Positions 34,199 through 43,635 of a stretch of 64,000 nucleotides of DNA are shown here, one piece after another (positions within the stretch are counted from its first letter, which is position 1; every line of letters begins with the position of its first letter). The stretch lies in contig NZ_CP101125.1 of the NCBI RefSeq assembly GCF_024296925.1, positions 6,997,001-7,061,000 on the forward strand, in the 5' to 3' direction. A program made the position numbers and the translations under genes. The stretch is from Pseudomonas nunensis. Its GTDB lineage: Bacteria; Pseudomonadota; Gammaproteobacteria; Pseudomonadales; Pseudomonadaceae. Under the pieces are notes generated by a model. It was not told the DNA's origin, did no database searches, and saw nothing but the letters and a program-made list of their open reading frames with translations.

Positions 34199-34930
34199 AT
34201 GGCTCGACGCTGGTTGATGATGGTTTTCGCGTTGTTTTGCTCGCTCGCCCAGGCGGGGGAAACCGCGCCGCCGTCCGTGATTCATCTGGCCAGCGAAGAC
34301 TGGGAAGACTACACCGCCGCTGACGGGCATGGCCTGGGTTGGGACGTGTTGCGAGCGATCTTCGAGCCGGCCGGGGTCAAGCTGGACATCCGCACCGAAC
34401 CCTACACCCGTTCCGTCGGCCTGGCCCAGCGCGGGGAAGTGGATGCCTGCGTTGGCGCCTATCGCGATGAGACCAGTGATGTGCTCTATCCGCACTGGAA
34501 CTTCGACACCGATCACATCTACGCCCTTGGTCTGGCGAGCAATCCGGCGCCGACCCTGGACACCCTCGGCAGTTATCGACTGGCCTGGGTGCGCGGCTAC
34601 AAATATCAGAATTACCTGCCGAACGTGCAGCGCTTCAACGAAGTGGTGCGGCGAACCGGCATCCTGTCGATGCTGACCCACAACCGTGCCGACTATTACA
34701 TCGATGCCCTGACCGAAATCGATTACGTGGTCGCCCGGGCCAGGGATCCGTCGCAGTTCCGCCGCACCCACATCGCCGAGTTGCCGCTGTACCTGTGCTT
34801 CGCCGACAACCCCAAGGCCCGGGCGCTGATGGAGCTGTTCGACCAGCGCATGGAACTGCTGGTGAAAAGCGGCCAGCTGAAACCGATCTTTGCGAAGTGG
34901 AAACAGCCTTATCCGTTTGATGCGAACTGA
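34199..34930 (+). CDS. Periplasmic solute-binding protein (SBP_bac_3 family)
   Basis: 243 residues with a signal peptide (MARRWLMMVFALFCSLAQAGE). The mature part has the polar amino-acid-binding fold: WEDYTAADGHGLGWDVLRAIF, IRTEPYTRSVGLAQRGEVDACVGAY, and a closing segment LFDQRMELLVKSGQLKPIFAKW. No ABC permease or ATPase is nearby, so it may be a sensor-type or orphan binding protein. The ligand is unknown. It follows pgpA and precedes a REP pair. Confidence 0.82.
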   Translation: MARRWLMMVFALFCSLAQAGETAPPSVIHLASEDWEDYTAADGHGLGWDVLRAIFEPAGVKLDIRTEPYTRSVGLAQRGEVDACVGAYRDETSDVLYPHWNFDTDHIYALGLASNPAPTLDTLGSYRLAWVRGYKYQNYLPNVQRFNEVVRRTGILSMLTHNRADYYIDALTEIDYVVARARDPSQFRRTHIAELPLYLCFADNPKARALMELFDQRMELLVKSGQLKPIFAKWKQPYPFDAN

Positions 34931-34960
34931 ACACCGATCTTTTGTTTGATGGAGATCCCC

Positions 34961-35049
34961 TGTGGGAGCGGGCTTGCTCGCGAATGCGGTCTGTCAGATA
35001 CAAATATGCAGACTGACCCACCGCATTCGCGAGCAAGCCCGCTCCCACA
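34961..35049. repeat. REP pair, class GTGGGAGCGGGC
   Basis: tgtgggagcgggcttgctcgcgaatgcgg and the inverted ccgcattcgcgagcaagcccgctcccaca enclose a 31-base loop. An intact example of the sequence interrupted by the IS at 1649. The rest of the 34931-35183 gap presumably holds the ribA promoter. Confidence 0.87.
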
Positions 35050-35183
35050 GGGACCGTGACTTGTCTGCTTGATCAAACTTTTTGATCGTTATGCCCCATA
35101 ATTCAGCCTAAGCGTCTGAAGAAAGCTGCTGTTACAATGCCGCCTCTGCGAAACTCCAGTACTTATTGATCAGGAGCACACCG

Positions 35184-35801
35184 GTGCCTGTCGTTTTTGT
35201 CGCCGCTTCGAAGCTGCCAACGCCTTTTGCGCAATTCACCATGCACGGCTTTCTCGATGAAGAGAACGGACGCGAGCACGTGGTGCTCAGCCTGGGCGAC
35301 TTCGCCGACGGCGCCCCGGTACTCGGCCGTTTGCACTCCGAATGCCTGACCGGCGATGCCTTGTTCAGCCAGCGCTGCGACTGCGGCTCGCAACTTGAAG
35401 CAGCGTTGCAAGCCATCGCCCGTGAAGGCCGTGGCGTGTTGCTTTACCTGCGTCAGGAAGGCCGTGGCATTGGCCTGCTGAACAAGATCCGCGCTTACGA
35501 ATTGCAGGATGGCGGCGCGGACACCGTTGAAGCCAACGAGCGTCTGGGCTTTGCTGCCGACCAGCGTGACTACGCCATGTGCCTGCCGATGCTCCAGCAC
35601 CTGGGCGTGAAATCCCTGCGGCTGATGACCAACAACCCACGCAAGGTCAAAGCCTTGACCGACATGGGCATTGTGGTCGCCGAGCGCGTGCCGCTGCACA
35701 CCGGCCATAACCCGCACAACAAACTCTACCTGGCCACCAAGGCGAGCAAGCTCGACCACATGATGGGCAACGAGCATCAGGGCGAGGCGGACCGGGCGTG
35801 A
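35184..35801 (+). CDS. ribA: GTP cyclohydrolase II
   Basis: 205 residues with all three zinc cysteines in [18 protein letters not shown], and catalytic [25 protein letters not shown] and NNPRKVKAL. It opens GTP to 2,5-diamino-6-ribosylamino-pyrimidinone phosphate, the entry step of riboflavin synthesis. The GTG at 35184 is favoured over an upstream in-frame ATG at 35166 because CAGGAG ends 7 bases before it. Its presence explains how the degenerate second half of RibBA can be tolerated. Confidence 0.95.
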   Translation: MPVVFVAASKLPTPFAQFTMHGFLDEENGREHVVLSLGDFADGAPVLGRLHSECLTGDALFSQRCDCGSQLEAALQAIAREGRGVLLYLRQEGRGIGLLNKIRAYELQDGGADTVEANERLGFAADQRDYAMCLPMLQHLGVKSLRLMTNNPRKVKALTDMGIVVAERVPLHTGHNPHNKLYLATKASKLDHMMGNEHQGEADRA

Positions 35802-36217
35802 CCCGCGGCCAGGTTCGGCGGCGACTGTCCTTCAGCTGGTGGCAATACCTGGCGCTGGCATTGCTGCCGTTGTTCGTGATCAACGGCGTGTTCGGCCAGA
35901 GCGAGGCGATCCTGCCAGTGCTGGCGATGCCGCTGTTCATTGCCGGTGTAGCCTCGATGTTTGTCAGCCTGAAGTTTTTCAACGGCTACAAACACGCGTT
36001 GATCGCCACCCAGAAAGCCCTCGATACCCCTGAAGAACCCGCCGCCTGGATTGCTCTGGCCGCCAAGCGTCGTATCGCATTCCTGGCCGCGAGCCTGCCG
36101 GCCTGGGTCGGTGCGTTGGCGGTATTCGTCGGCCTCGAAGCCGTGCCGCTGATGCTGCTGGCGTTGTCGACTGCGGTGCTGTTCTACCTCTACCGTATTC
36201 CGCGTCAACTCGGCTGA
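35798..36217 (+). CDS. Conserved small membrane protein
   Basis: 139 residues with four hydrophobic segments ([77 protein letters not shown]). No recognised domain. It begins with GTG overlapping the ribA stop (GTGA) and its own TGA overlaps the btuF ATG by one base, so all three are translated together. P. aeruginosa has a hypothetical gene in the same place (PA4046, from memory). Role unknown. Confidence 0.7.
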   Translation: MTRGQVRRRLSFSWWQYLALALLPLFVINGVFGQSEAILPVLAMPLFIAGVASMFVSLKFFNGYKHALIATQKALDTPEEPAAWIALAAKRRIAFLAASLPAWVGALAVFVGLEAVPLMLLALSTAVLFYLYRIPRQLG

Positions 36218-37017
36218 TGCTTCGTCATTGGCTGGCGGTGTTGCTGCTGGCCGTCAGCGGCTCGGTCTATGCGGTTGAGCGCGTGGTCAGCCTCGCGCCC
36301 TCTCTGTCTGAAATCGTAGTTGAACTGGGTTCCGCCGACTTGCTGGTCGGTGTGCTGGATGCCGGTGAGCGTCCAGCCGAACTCAAGGATCTTCCTTCTG
36401 TTGGGCGCTATGGTCAGTTGGACATGGAGCGCTTGCTCAGCCTCAAACCCGATCTGCTGTTGCTCTGGCCCGGCAGCGTCGGCCCGGCCCAGCGTGAACA
36501 ACTCAAACGCCTGAACATTCCCACCTACGTCGCCGAACCCCACAACCTCGAGCAACTCACCGCGCAGATTGAAGCGATCGCCACGCAACTGGGACGTCCG
36601 GAGCGGGGTGTCAGGTTGGCGGCTGATCTGCACCAGAAGCTGGAAGCGCTGCGCCAACGTTATCGCCGGGACAAGCCGTTGCAAGTGTTCTATCAGGTCT
36701 GGGATCGGCCGCTGTACACCGTTGGCGGCGGGCAGATCATCAGCGATGCGCTGAAAGTGTGCGGGGCGCGCAATGTGTTCGCCGACCTGAGATTGCCGGC
36801 GCCGCAGGTCAGCATTGAGGCGGTGTTACAGCGCAATCCCGAAGTGATTCTGGCCAGTGATCAGGCGCAGCTGGACGCATGGAAAGCATGGCCGCAGGTG
36901 ACGGCGGTGGCGCGCAAGCAATTGTTGTTGGTGACGGACAAGGGGTTGGAGCGGCCGAGTGGGCAGATGATCGAGGCGACGGCCAAGTTGTGTCAGGTGA
37001 TAGCGCCCGACCGTTGA
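36217..37017 (+). CDS. btuF: Cobalamin-binding periplasmic protein BtuF-like
   Basis: 266 residues; signal peptide [19 protein letters not shown], then a class III binding-protein fold: ERVVSLAPSLSEIVVELGS, PSVGRYGQLDMERLLSLKPDLLLL, FYQVWDRPLYTVGGGQIISDAL and ASDQAQLDAWKAWP. This is the pattern of BtuF, which hands vitamin B12 to the BtuCD importer. No btuC or btuD is adjacent. The convergent btuB receptor gene next door supports a B12 role. Confidence 0.85.
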   Translation: MLRHWLAVLLLAVSGSVYAVERVVSLAPSLSEIVVELGSADLLVGVLDAGERPAELKDLPSVGRYGQLDMERLLSLKPDLLLLWPGSVGPAQREQLKRLNIPTYVAEPHNLEQLTAQIEAIATQLGRPERGVRLAADLHQKLEALRQRYRRDKPLQVFYQVWDRPLYTVGGGQIISDALKVCGARNVFADLRLPAPQVSIEAVLQRNPEVILASDQAQLDAWKAWPQVTAVARKQLLLVTDKGLERPSGQMIEATAKLCQVIAPDR

Positions 37018-37031
37018 GACCTAGGCGTCTG

Positions 37032-37110
37032 CTTCGCGGGCAAGCCTCGCTCCTACACTGCCTCTGTGAACGCCACAAATCCCCTGTAGGAGCGAGGCTC
37101 GCCCGCGAAG
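37032..37110. repeat. REP pair between convergent btuF and btuB
   Basis: cttcgcgggcaagcctcgctcctaca (37032-37057) and its inverted copy tgtaggagcgaggctcgcccgcgaag (37085-37110). Class TGTAGGAGCGAGGC. Confidence 0.85.
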
Positions 37111-37139
37111 AGGCCAGCCCAGACACCGCAAATTCAGGA

Positions 37140-39023
37140 TCAGAGTTCAGGCGTCCAGGTCACCCCAAACATCCACGCCCGTCCTTCCTCGCGATACCCA
37201 TACTGGCCACCGTCATAACTGTACAGCGCCCGGCTATAGCCCTTGCCCAGCAGGTTATCTACCTTCAACTCAAGCTTCACTTCCCGATTCAACGCCCAAC
37301 TGCTGCGCAACCCGAGCAACGCATAACCACCCAACGGCTGCAGATTGTTCTCGTCGTCATAACTGCTGCTGACCGCCTGCCAACTGGCACCGAGCCCCAG
37401 TCGATCAAACTGCCGATCCAGATCCAGACTCAACGTGCGCCGCGCCCGCCGGGCCAGGGTATGACCGCTGTCGCGATCCCGTGGGTCGATGATCGCCACG
37501 CCGAGGTTGCTCTGCCAGCCGAACAGTTCCTGTTTCAACGCGGCTTCGAAACCATTGATGCGTGCTGAAGCCACGTTCTGAGGACGGTCGTTGCTGCCGA
37601 CGATAATCGCGTCTTCCAGGTCGGTGCGGTACAGCGACGCTTCCAGGCGACTGGTTTCAGTCAACTGGCTGCGCCATTGCAGCTCGTAGCTTTTCGAGGT
37701 TTCGGGCTTGAGGTCCGGGTTGCTGAAGTCCGGGTAATACAGGTCATTGAAGGTCGGCGCGCGGAAGCCTTCGCTGTAGGTCAGCAGCACATCATTGTCC
37801 GGATTCAACGGCAGGGTGAAGGTGCCGCTCCAACTGTTCTGGCCGCCGAACTGCTGGTTCTGATCCCGGCGCAGGCCCAGTTCCGTGGAAAAACTGTCGG
37901 CCTGATAGCGATGCTGGATGAAAGCCGCGCGGTTCCAGCGACTGTCCTCGTCGAACGCAGTGCTGCTGTTGACCCGATCTTCGTACCAGTCGCCGCCAAG
38001 GATCAGGCTGTTGCGATCATTGAGGGTCAGGTCGTTCTGCCAATTCACCGAATCGCGGTAGGTGTTGAACACCGTGCGCTCATCGCTGAGTTTGTCGAGG
38101 GTCTTCTCGCGGTTTTCGCTGTGGCCGAATTCGACGCGGGTTTTCCACACATCGTTGATGCGCGCGTCAACGTAACTGCTGACGCTGCTGACATCGAACT
38201 CACTGTAAGGCTGCTGCTGGACCGATTCGAAGGTGTTCATGTCGAAGCGGCCGAACGGGTTGTCGAACTCGCTTTTGCCGTGGTTATCCAGCACGTTCGC
38301 ACCGATCTCGATGTCATCGGTGAGGGCGTGGCTCAGGCTCAAACTCACGGATTTATTGCGGTACTCATCGTGATCGCCGTCGCTGGGATATGACTCATGA
38401 GTGCGATCGATCCCGGCGGTTTCATCAAGGCTGGCGCCGAGATTGAAACGGGTTTTCTCATCGCCACCGGACATGCCGAGGCTGCGTTCCCACGTCTGGT
38501 TGCTGCCAAACCCCACATGCAGGCGTGGTTGCAGACCTTGTTCGCCGCCGCGACGGGTGAAAATCTGAATCACCCCGCCAATCGCATCGCTGCCATAAAT
38601 CACCGAGCGCGAGCCGCGCAACACTTCCACACGCTCGATCTGTTCGATGTTCAGGTGTTGCAGGTTGCTGTCGCCCGAGGTGGTACTGCCGATGCGCTGG
38701 CCATCCACTAGCACCAGGCTTTGGGCCGACTTGGTGCCGCGAATGTAAATCCCCGGCAAGCTGCCGCGCCCACCGGTTTGCCCGACTTGCACGCCCGGCA
38801 CACGACGCAACAGGTCGGTGACGCTGCTTGGTTGCAGGCGGTCGATGTCCTCGCGGGTGAACACCGTGTTGGCGGCGCTGCTGTCGTTGCGCGCTTCGAC
38901 CTGGCGGTTGGCGCTGATCAACACATCGGGGAGCTTGAGGGCCTGGTCGCGTTCGAAGGTGTCGGCCAGGAGTTGACCGGCTGGCAGCAGGGTCAGCGTC
39001 AGGGCTAGGCGGGGGAGATTCAT
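37140..39023 (-). CDS. btuB: TonB-dependent vitamin B12 receptor BtuB-like
   Basis: About 627 residues. Signal peptide (MNLPRLALTLTLLPAGQLLA), TonB box PDVLISANRQ, plug domain with LLRRVPGVQVGQTGGRG and RVEVLRGSRSVIYGSDAIGGVI (cited in part), then a 22-strand barrel (size fits). E. coli BtuB is 614 residues. It imports cobalamins across the outer membrane. The ATG at 39023 starts the signal peptide; two upstream in-frame starts (39041, 39053) are possible. I looked for a cobalamin riboswitch before it and saw only a REP pair, so regulation by B12 is not evident. Confidence 0.86.
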   Translation of the reverse strand: MNLPRLALTLTLLPAGQLLADTFERDQALKLPDVLISANRQVEARNDSSAANTVFTREDIDRLQPSSVTDLLRRVPGVQVGQTGGRGSLPGIYIRGTKSAQSLVLVDGQRIGSTTSGDSNLQHLNIEQIERVEVLRGSRSVIYGSDAIGGVIQIFTRRGGEQGLQPRLHVGFGSNQTWERSLGMSGGDEKTRFNLGASLDETAGIDRTHESYPSDGDHDEYRNKSVSLSLSHALTDDIEIGANVLDNHGKSEFDNPFGRFDMNTFESVQQQPYSEFDVSSVSSYVDARINDVWKTRVEFGHSENREKTLDKLSDERTVFNTYRDSVNWQNDLTLNDRNSLILGGDWYEDRVNSSTAFDEDSRWNRAAFIQHRYQADSFSTELGLRRDQNQQFGGQNSWSGTFTLPLNPDNDVLLTYSEGFRAPTFNDLYYPDFSNPDLKPETSKSYELQWRSQLTETSRLEASLYRTDLEDAIIVGSNDRPQNVASARINGFEAALKQELFGWQSNLGVAIIDPRDRDSGHTLARRARRTLSLDLDRQFDRLGLGASWQAVSSSYDDENNLQPLGGYALLGLRSSWALNREVKLELKVDNLLGKGYSRALYSYDGGQYGYREEGRAWMFGVTWTPEL

Positions 39024-39061
39024 TGGCAATCCATGACGCATTGGGATGAACACAAATCAAA

Positions 39062-39150
39062 TGTGGGAGCGGGCTTGCTCGCGAATACGGTCTGTCAGCC
39101 ACATTGATATCGACTGATACACCGTATTCGCGAGCAAGCCCGCTCCCACA
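39062..39150. repeat. REP pair between dxs and btuB
   Basis: tgtgggagcgggcttgctcgcgaatacgg at the left and its inverted form ending cccgctcccaca at 39150; class GTGGGAGCGGGC. It occupies nearly all of the gap between two genes on the same strand. Confidence 0.87.
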
Positions 39151-39168
39151 AGGGGTTTTGCAGTGGCT

Positions 39169-41067
39169 TTAGAGGTTGAGCAACTGCAGGCGCTCACGCA
39201 CCGACGCTTCAATCCCGGCTTCATCCAGACCACACTCAGCCAGCATCTGCGCAGGCTTGGCGTGTTCGACGTAGCTGTCCGGCAAGCCCAGGTGCAGCAT
39301 CGACTTGAGGATGTTCTCGCGGGCGAGGAACTCGCTGACCGCGCCACCGGCGCCGCCCATGATTGCGTTCTCTTCGATGGTCACCAGCAACTCATGGCTG
39401 CCGGCGATTTCACGAACCAGTGCTTCATCGAGCGGTTTGACGAAGCGCATGTCAACCACGGTGGCATCCAGCGTCTCGGCGACTTTCAGCGCCTCGGCCA
39501 GTTGCACTCCGAACACCAGCAGGGCGACTTTATTGCCCTGGCGGCGAACCACGCCTTTGCCGATTTCAATCGGTTGCAGGTCTTTTTCGATGGTCGCGTT
39601 CGGACCATTGCCACGCGGGTAACGCACCGCCGCCGGGCCGTTGTATAGGTGGCCGGTGGTGAGCATTTTGCGCAGTTCGTTTTCGTCGCTCGGGGTCATC
39701 ACCAGCATGCCGGGGATGCAGCGCAGGAACGACAGGTCGAAACTGCCTGCGTGGGTCGGGCCGTCTTCGCCCACCAGACCGGCGCGGTCGATGGCGAACA
39801 GCACGTCGAGGTTTTGCACCGCGACGTCATGAATCAGTTGGTCGTAGCCGCGTTGCAGGAACGTCGAATAGATCGCCACCACCGGTTTCGCGCCTTCGCA
39901 GGCCATGCCGGCGGCGAACGTAACGGCGTGCTGCTCGGCAATCGCCACATCGAAGTAGCGCAGCGGGAAACGCTCGCTGAACGCCACCAGATCCGAGCCT
40001 TCCTTCATCGCCGGAGTGATCCCGACCAGACGCGGATCAGACGCGGCCATGTCGCACAGCCATTCGCCGAACACACCGGAATACTTCGGCCCGCCGGACT
40101 TCTTCGGCGCAGCGGCCGGCGCATCGACCGGTTCCAGTTTGGTGATCGCGTGGTAACCGATCGGGTCGACTTCCGCCGGGGCGAAGCCTTTGCCTTTCTT
40201 GGTGACGACGTGGAGAAATTGCGGGCCTTTCAGATCGCGCATGTTGCGCAGGGTGGCGATCAGGGTTGGCAGGTCGTGGCCATCGATGGGGCCGATGTAG
40301 TTCCAGCCCAGCTCTTCGAACAGCGTGCCCGGGACCAGCATGCCCTTGGCGTATTCTTCGGTACGCCGGGCGATTTCCCAGGCGCCGGGCAGGCGCGACA
40401 GGACCTTCTTGCTGCCTTCGCGCATGCTTGCGTAAGTGCGGCTGGAGAGGATCTTCGCCAGGTAATTCGACAAACCGCCGACGTTGCGCGAGATCGACAT
40501 GTCGTTGTCGTTGAGGATCACCAGCATGTTGGCGTTGACTTCTGGCGCGTGGTTCAGCGCCTCGAAAGCCATGCCTGCGGTCAGTGCGCCGTCGCCGATC
40601 ACGGCAATCGCCTTGCGATCACTGTTTTGCAGGCGGGCGGCAATCGCCATGCCCAGCGCTGCGCTGATCGAGGTGCTGGAGTGGCCGACGCCAAAGGTGT
40701 CGTACTCACTCTCGGAACGACGCGGGAAGGCTGCGACGCCGTCCTTCTGGCGCAGGGTGCCCATGCGCTCGCGACGGCCGGTGAGGATTTTGTGCGGATA
40801 CGCCTGATGACCCACGTCCCACACCAGCCGGTCGTCCGGGGTGTCGAACACGTAATGCAACGCGATGGTCAGCTCGATGACGCCCAGGCCGGCACCGAAA
40901 TGCCCACCGGTCTGACCGACCGTATAGAGCAATTCCAGGCGCAATTCATCGGCCAGGGTTTCCAGCTCGGCTTCACCTAACCGGCGCAGGCCGTCCGGCG
41001 TGTTGGCGCGGTCGAGCAGGGGCGTGGTCGGGCGTTTGCGGGGAATCTCATGAAACGTCGTGGGCAT
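39169..41067 (-). CDS. dxs: 1-deoxy-D-xylulose-5-phosphate synthase
   Basis: 632 residues, full length. Thiamine diphosphate motif [17 protein letters not shown] ending in LNDNDMSIS (GDG...N), [14 protein letters not shown], and the transketolase-central [18 protein letters not shown] containing the conserved Glu/His region. It condenses pyruvate and glyceraldehyde-3-phosphate, the first step of the MEP isoprenoid pathway. Third gene of the xseB-ispA-dxs set, 91 bases after ispA. Confidence 0.97.
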   Translation of the reverse strand: MPTTFHEIPRKRPTTPLLDRANTPDGLRRLGEAELETLADELRLELLYTVGQTGGHFGAGLGVIELTIALHYVFDTPDDRLVWDVGHQAYPHKILTGRRERMGTLRQKDGVAAFPRRSESEYDTFGVGHSSTSISAALGMAIAARLQNSDRKAIAVIGDGALTAGMAFEALNHAPEVNANMLVILNDNDMSISRNVGGLSNYLAKILSSRTYASMREGSKKVLSRLPGAWEIARRTEEYAKGMLVPGTLFEELGWNYIGPIDGHDLPTLIATLRNMRDLKGPQFLHVVTKKGKGFAPAEVDPIGYHAITKLEPVDAPAAAPKKSGGPKYSGVFGEWLCDMAASDPRLVGITPAMKEGSDLVAFSERFPLRYFDVAIAEQHAVTFAAGMACEGAKPVVAIYSTFLQRGYDQLIHDVAVQNLDVLFAIDRAGLVGEDGPTHAGSFDLSFLRCIPGMLVMTPSDENELRKMLTTGHLYNGPAAVRYPRGNGPNATIEKDLQPIEIGKGVVRRQGNKVALLVFGVQLAEALKVAETLDATVVDMRFVKPLDEALVREIAGSHELLVTIEENAIMGGAGGAVSEFLARENILKSMLHLGLPDSYVEHAKPAQMLAECGLDEAGIEASVRERLQLLNL

Positions 41068-41158
41068 CAGGCGAATCGTTATAGGTATAGAAGAGGCGGC
41101 AGTTTACCTGATGCATCGGCCCCTGCCCACGCGTTGCTCTTTTTTGGCGGATACGCTG

Positions 41159-42046
41159 TCAGCTACGCCGTTCGACGATATAGCGGGCCAGGTCACGTAA
41201 TGGCTCGGCTGCCGCGTCAAACGGTCGCAGCGCATGCAGGGCCTGATCGCGCAGTTCCAGGGCGTAGGCCTTGGCCGCGTCGAGACCGAGCAGCGCCGGG
41301 TAGGTCGGCTTGTCCCGGGCAATATCGGCGCCCTGGCGTTTGCCGAGGGTTTCGGTATCGCTTTCGACGTCGAGAATGTCGTCCTGGACCTGAAACGCCA
41401 GGCCAATGGCCTGTGCATAGGTCTGCAACGACTTGAGTTCGTCTTTCTCGGCGCGGCCACTGGCCAGGGCGCCGAGCTTGACGCTGACCTCGATCAACGC
41501 GCCGGTCTTGTGCCGGTGCATGGTTTCGAGGGCTTTTTGATCGAGCTTCAGACCAACCGAACCGAGGTCGATGGCTTGACCGCCGACCATGCCCGCCGGG
41601 CCTGCGGCCAACGCCAATGCACTGACCATTTGCAGACGAATTTCGGTTTCCGGTGTGCTCAGGCGCGGGTCGAGCAAGGCGCTAAACGCCAGGCTCTGCA
41701 AGCCGTCACCGGCAAGGATCGCGCAGGCTTCATCGAATTTTTTGTGCGTGGTCGGCTGGCCGCGACGCAAATCATCGTCGTCCATCGCCGGCAAATCGTC
41801 GTGCACCAGGGAATACGCGTGAATCAGCTCCACCGCGCAAGCCGCACCGTTGGCCTGTTCAGCCTTGCCGCCCAACGCTTCGCACGCGGCGTAGGCCAGC
41901 AACGGGCGCACACGCTTGCCGCCATTCATCACGCTGTAGCGCATGGCTTCATAGAGGCGGGCGAGCTCGGGGCTCGGCGGGTTGAACAGGGTATCCAGTG
42001 CTGCGTTGACGCGGGCCTGGCTGGTCGCCGAATACGCTGCAATCAT
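41159..42046 (-). CDS. ispA: Farnesyl diphosphate synthase (geranyltranstransferase)
   Basis: 295 residues of the trans-prenyl synthase fold. First Asp-rich motif [14 protein letters not shown] (about 85), second [14 protein letters not shown] (about 225), plus [19 protein letters not shown]. It makes C15 farnesyl diphosphate from IPP and DMAPP. This is also the precursor of polyprenyl carriers such as the one presumed for the D-Araf cluster. Overlaps xseB by 4 bases (ATGA). Confidence 0.95.
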   Translation of the reverse strand: MIAAYSATSQARVNAALDTLFNPPSPELARLYEAMRYSVMNGGKRVRPLLAYAACEALGGKAEQANGAACAVELIHAYSLVHDDLPAMDDDDLRRGQPTTHKKFDEACAILAGDGLQSLAFSALLDPRLSTPETEIRLQMVSALALAAGPAGMVGGQAIDLGSVGLKLDQKALETMHRHKTGALIEVSVKLGALASGRAEKDELKSLQTYAQAIGLAFQVQDDILDVESDTETLGKRQGADIARDKPTYPALLGLDAAKAYALELRDQALHALRPFDAAAEPLRDLARYIVERRS

Positions 42047-42285
42047 TCTGGCTGATCCGCGTCGAAGGGTTCCTCGGCCAGCTCGCCATCACGCTCGAGC
42101 AGCACTTGGACCTTTTGCTCAGCCTGGGCCAGCGCTGCCTGGCAATCGCGGGTCAGACCGATGCCTTGCTCGAAAGCCGTCAGCGAATCTTCCAGCGACA
42201 ACTCGCCGTTCTCCAGTCGCTCCACCAGCGTTTGCAGGTCAGCGAGGGATTGTTCGAAATCCAGTGCAGCTTTTTTGCGGGCCAT
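42043..42285 (-). CDS. xseB: Exodeoxyribonuclease VII small subunit
   Basis: 80 residues with the family pattern [32 protein letters not shown] (cited in part) and a C-terminal acidic tail. It joins XseA to form the single-strand exonuclease VII. First gene of the xseB-ispA-dxs operon, as in most gammaproteobacteria. Confidence 0.95.
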   Translation of the reverse strand: MARKKAALDFEQSLADLQTLVERLENGELSLEDSLTAFEQGIGLTRDCQAALAQAEQKVQVLLERDGELAEEPFDADQPE

Positions 42286-42407
42286 GGCGGCTATTTCCGG
42301 TTGACGTTAAACCGGCGCGACACTAGCAGACATGGGGGTTATGGGCAAATGAGCGGGGGGTGTTTGCCTCTGTTCCGGCAGCACCTGTTTCAGCTTCGAT
42401 GCACCTT

Positions 42408-42540
42408 TGTAGCAGCTGGCGAAGCCTGCGTTCGGCTGCGCAGCAGTCGTCAACCCTGTTTGTACGGTTCACCTGATGTACCGTGCGTTCCGATTTCACG
42501 ACTGCTGCGCAGTCGAACGCAGGCTTCGCCAGCTGCTACA
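42408..42540. repeat. REP-like inverted repeat, class TGTAGCAGCTGGCG
   Basis: tgtagcagctggcgaagcctgcgttcggctgcgcagcagtcg (42408 onward) and cgactgctgcgcagtcgaacgcaggcttcgccagctgctaca (ending 42540) are near-perfect inverted copies of about 42 bases. A fourth repeat class, with the same TGTAG...CTACA ends. Confidence 0.85.
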
Positions 42541-42567
42541 GGTTGGAGTGCAAATCAGCTCAGTGGT

Positions 42568-42683
42568 CTATTCGGCTCATTCCGTGAGCCGAATAACCCC
42601 GCTATTCGGCTCACGCTCAACAATCATCGTGATTTCCACCACAAATAAACATGTATCTGATTGTTAAAAAACTGCCGAATAGC
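42568..42683. other. Cluster of CTATTCGGC inverted and direct half-sites
   Basis: ctattcggctca (42568) and tgagccgaata (42585) form a palindrome around TTCCG; gctattcggctcac repeats at 42601-42614 and gccgaatagc at 42674-42683 is the exact inverse of 42601-42610. No gene lies here; the next gene (42805) starts 120 bases on. It looks like an operator array or a scar of a lost locus. Confidence 0.6.
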
Positions 42684-42804
42684 TAACCTTCGCGGCTTCT
42701 ACGACCCAATAGTCACGGGTCTTTCTGACGAAACGCAGTTTTTACATCTGTAACGCGCCGAGGATCGGGCGCAAGGTTTCGTTGTGCATGGCAGGAGGCG
42801 TCAC

Positions 42805-43596
42805 ATGCGTTGCTTTCTTTCACTGCTGATAATGCTGGCCTGGGCCTGCGCTGCCTCGGCCGATCCGACGGCTGAAATGTCGGAACCGGTCGGCGGCTGG
42901 CGCTATAACGGCTTGCTCGATCGCAGTGAAAACCCTCAAGTCGCCTATCCCACACCGCCCATCGACCGGGGCGTACAGCGCAATCGCACGATGATCGAAG
43001 GCCAGCTCAAGGCCATCGGCACTCAGCGCGGGCCGCACACCCTGGCGGTCAACGGCAATCCACTGAATCTGTACACCGACGACGAAGGGCGTTTCGCCCG
43101 GCCGTATGCGTTTGGCGCCGGTTCCAACAGCGTCGAAGTGCGCAGCGCCGAGGGCAAATCGCTCAAGCGCGTTCAATTCTATGAAGCCAACAACCTGCGC
43201 ACCCCGGCGCGGATTCGCGTGGTGCTCGGTTGGGACGACCCCAAAGCCGAGCTCGACCTGCACATCATCACCCCCGACGGCCAGCACGCGTTTTTCGCCC
43301 ACACGGCGTTGACCAACGGCGGCGGCCTCGACCCGGACGGCGTCGATGGCCCCGGCCCGGAAATGTTCACCATGACCGCGCCGATGCATGGCACCTATCT
43401 GGTTTACGTGAACTATTGGGGCAACTTCGGCAGCGAAGGCTATAACTTCGATGAGACCAGCAACCAGAACGAGGTCATCACCTCGCAAATCAACCTGGTG
43501 CTCAACGAAAACACCGTCGACGAAAAACGCGAGACCTTCATCGTGCCCCTGCGGGCCATCGGTGACCTGTTGCTGGTCAAGACTTTCAACTATTAA
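42805..43596 (+). CDS. magA: DUF2135 protein, first gene of the mag/yfa operon (MagA-like)
   Basis: 263 residues with signal peptide MRCFLSLLIMLAWACAASA. DUF2135 core at about 135-215: RIRVVLGWDDPKAELDLHIITP, the pattern of E. coli YfaP with acidic residues that may bind Ca, then GPEMFTMTAPMHGTYLVYVNYWG. AGGAGG ends 6 bases before the ATG at 42805. A paralogue closes the operon (52194). In P. aeruginosa magA-magF encode the partners of the macroglobulin MagD; the task of MagA is not known. Confidence 0.86.
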   Translation: MRCFLSLLIMLAWACAASADPTAEMSEPVGGWRYNGLLDRSENPQVAYPTPPIDRGVQRNRTMIEGQLKAIGTQRGPHTLAVNGNPLNLYTDDEGRFARPYAFGAGSNSVEVRSAEGKSLKRVQFYEANNLRTPARIRVVLGWDDPKAELDLHIITPDGQHAFFAHTALTNGGGLDPDGVDGPGPEMFTMTAPMHGTYLVYVNYWGNFGSEGYNFDETSNQNEVITSQINLVLNENTVDEKRETFIVPLRAIGDLLLVKTFNY

Positions 43597-43635
43597 GCAT
43601 CCCGCTCCACGGATGAATTGCTGAGCTTTGGGAAC

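Noticed and set aside
39024..39168. Cobalamin riboswitch before btuB
   Set aside because: The gap to dxs is almost entirely a REP pair; there is no B12-box-like segment or room for the aptamer.
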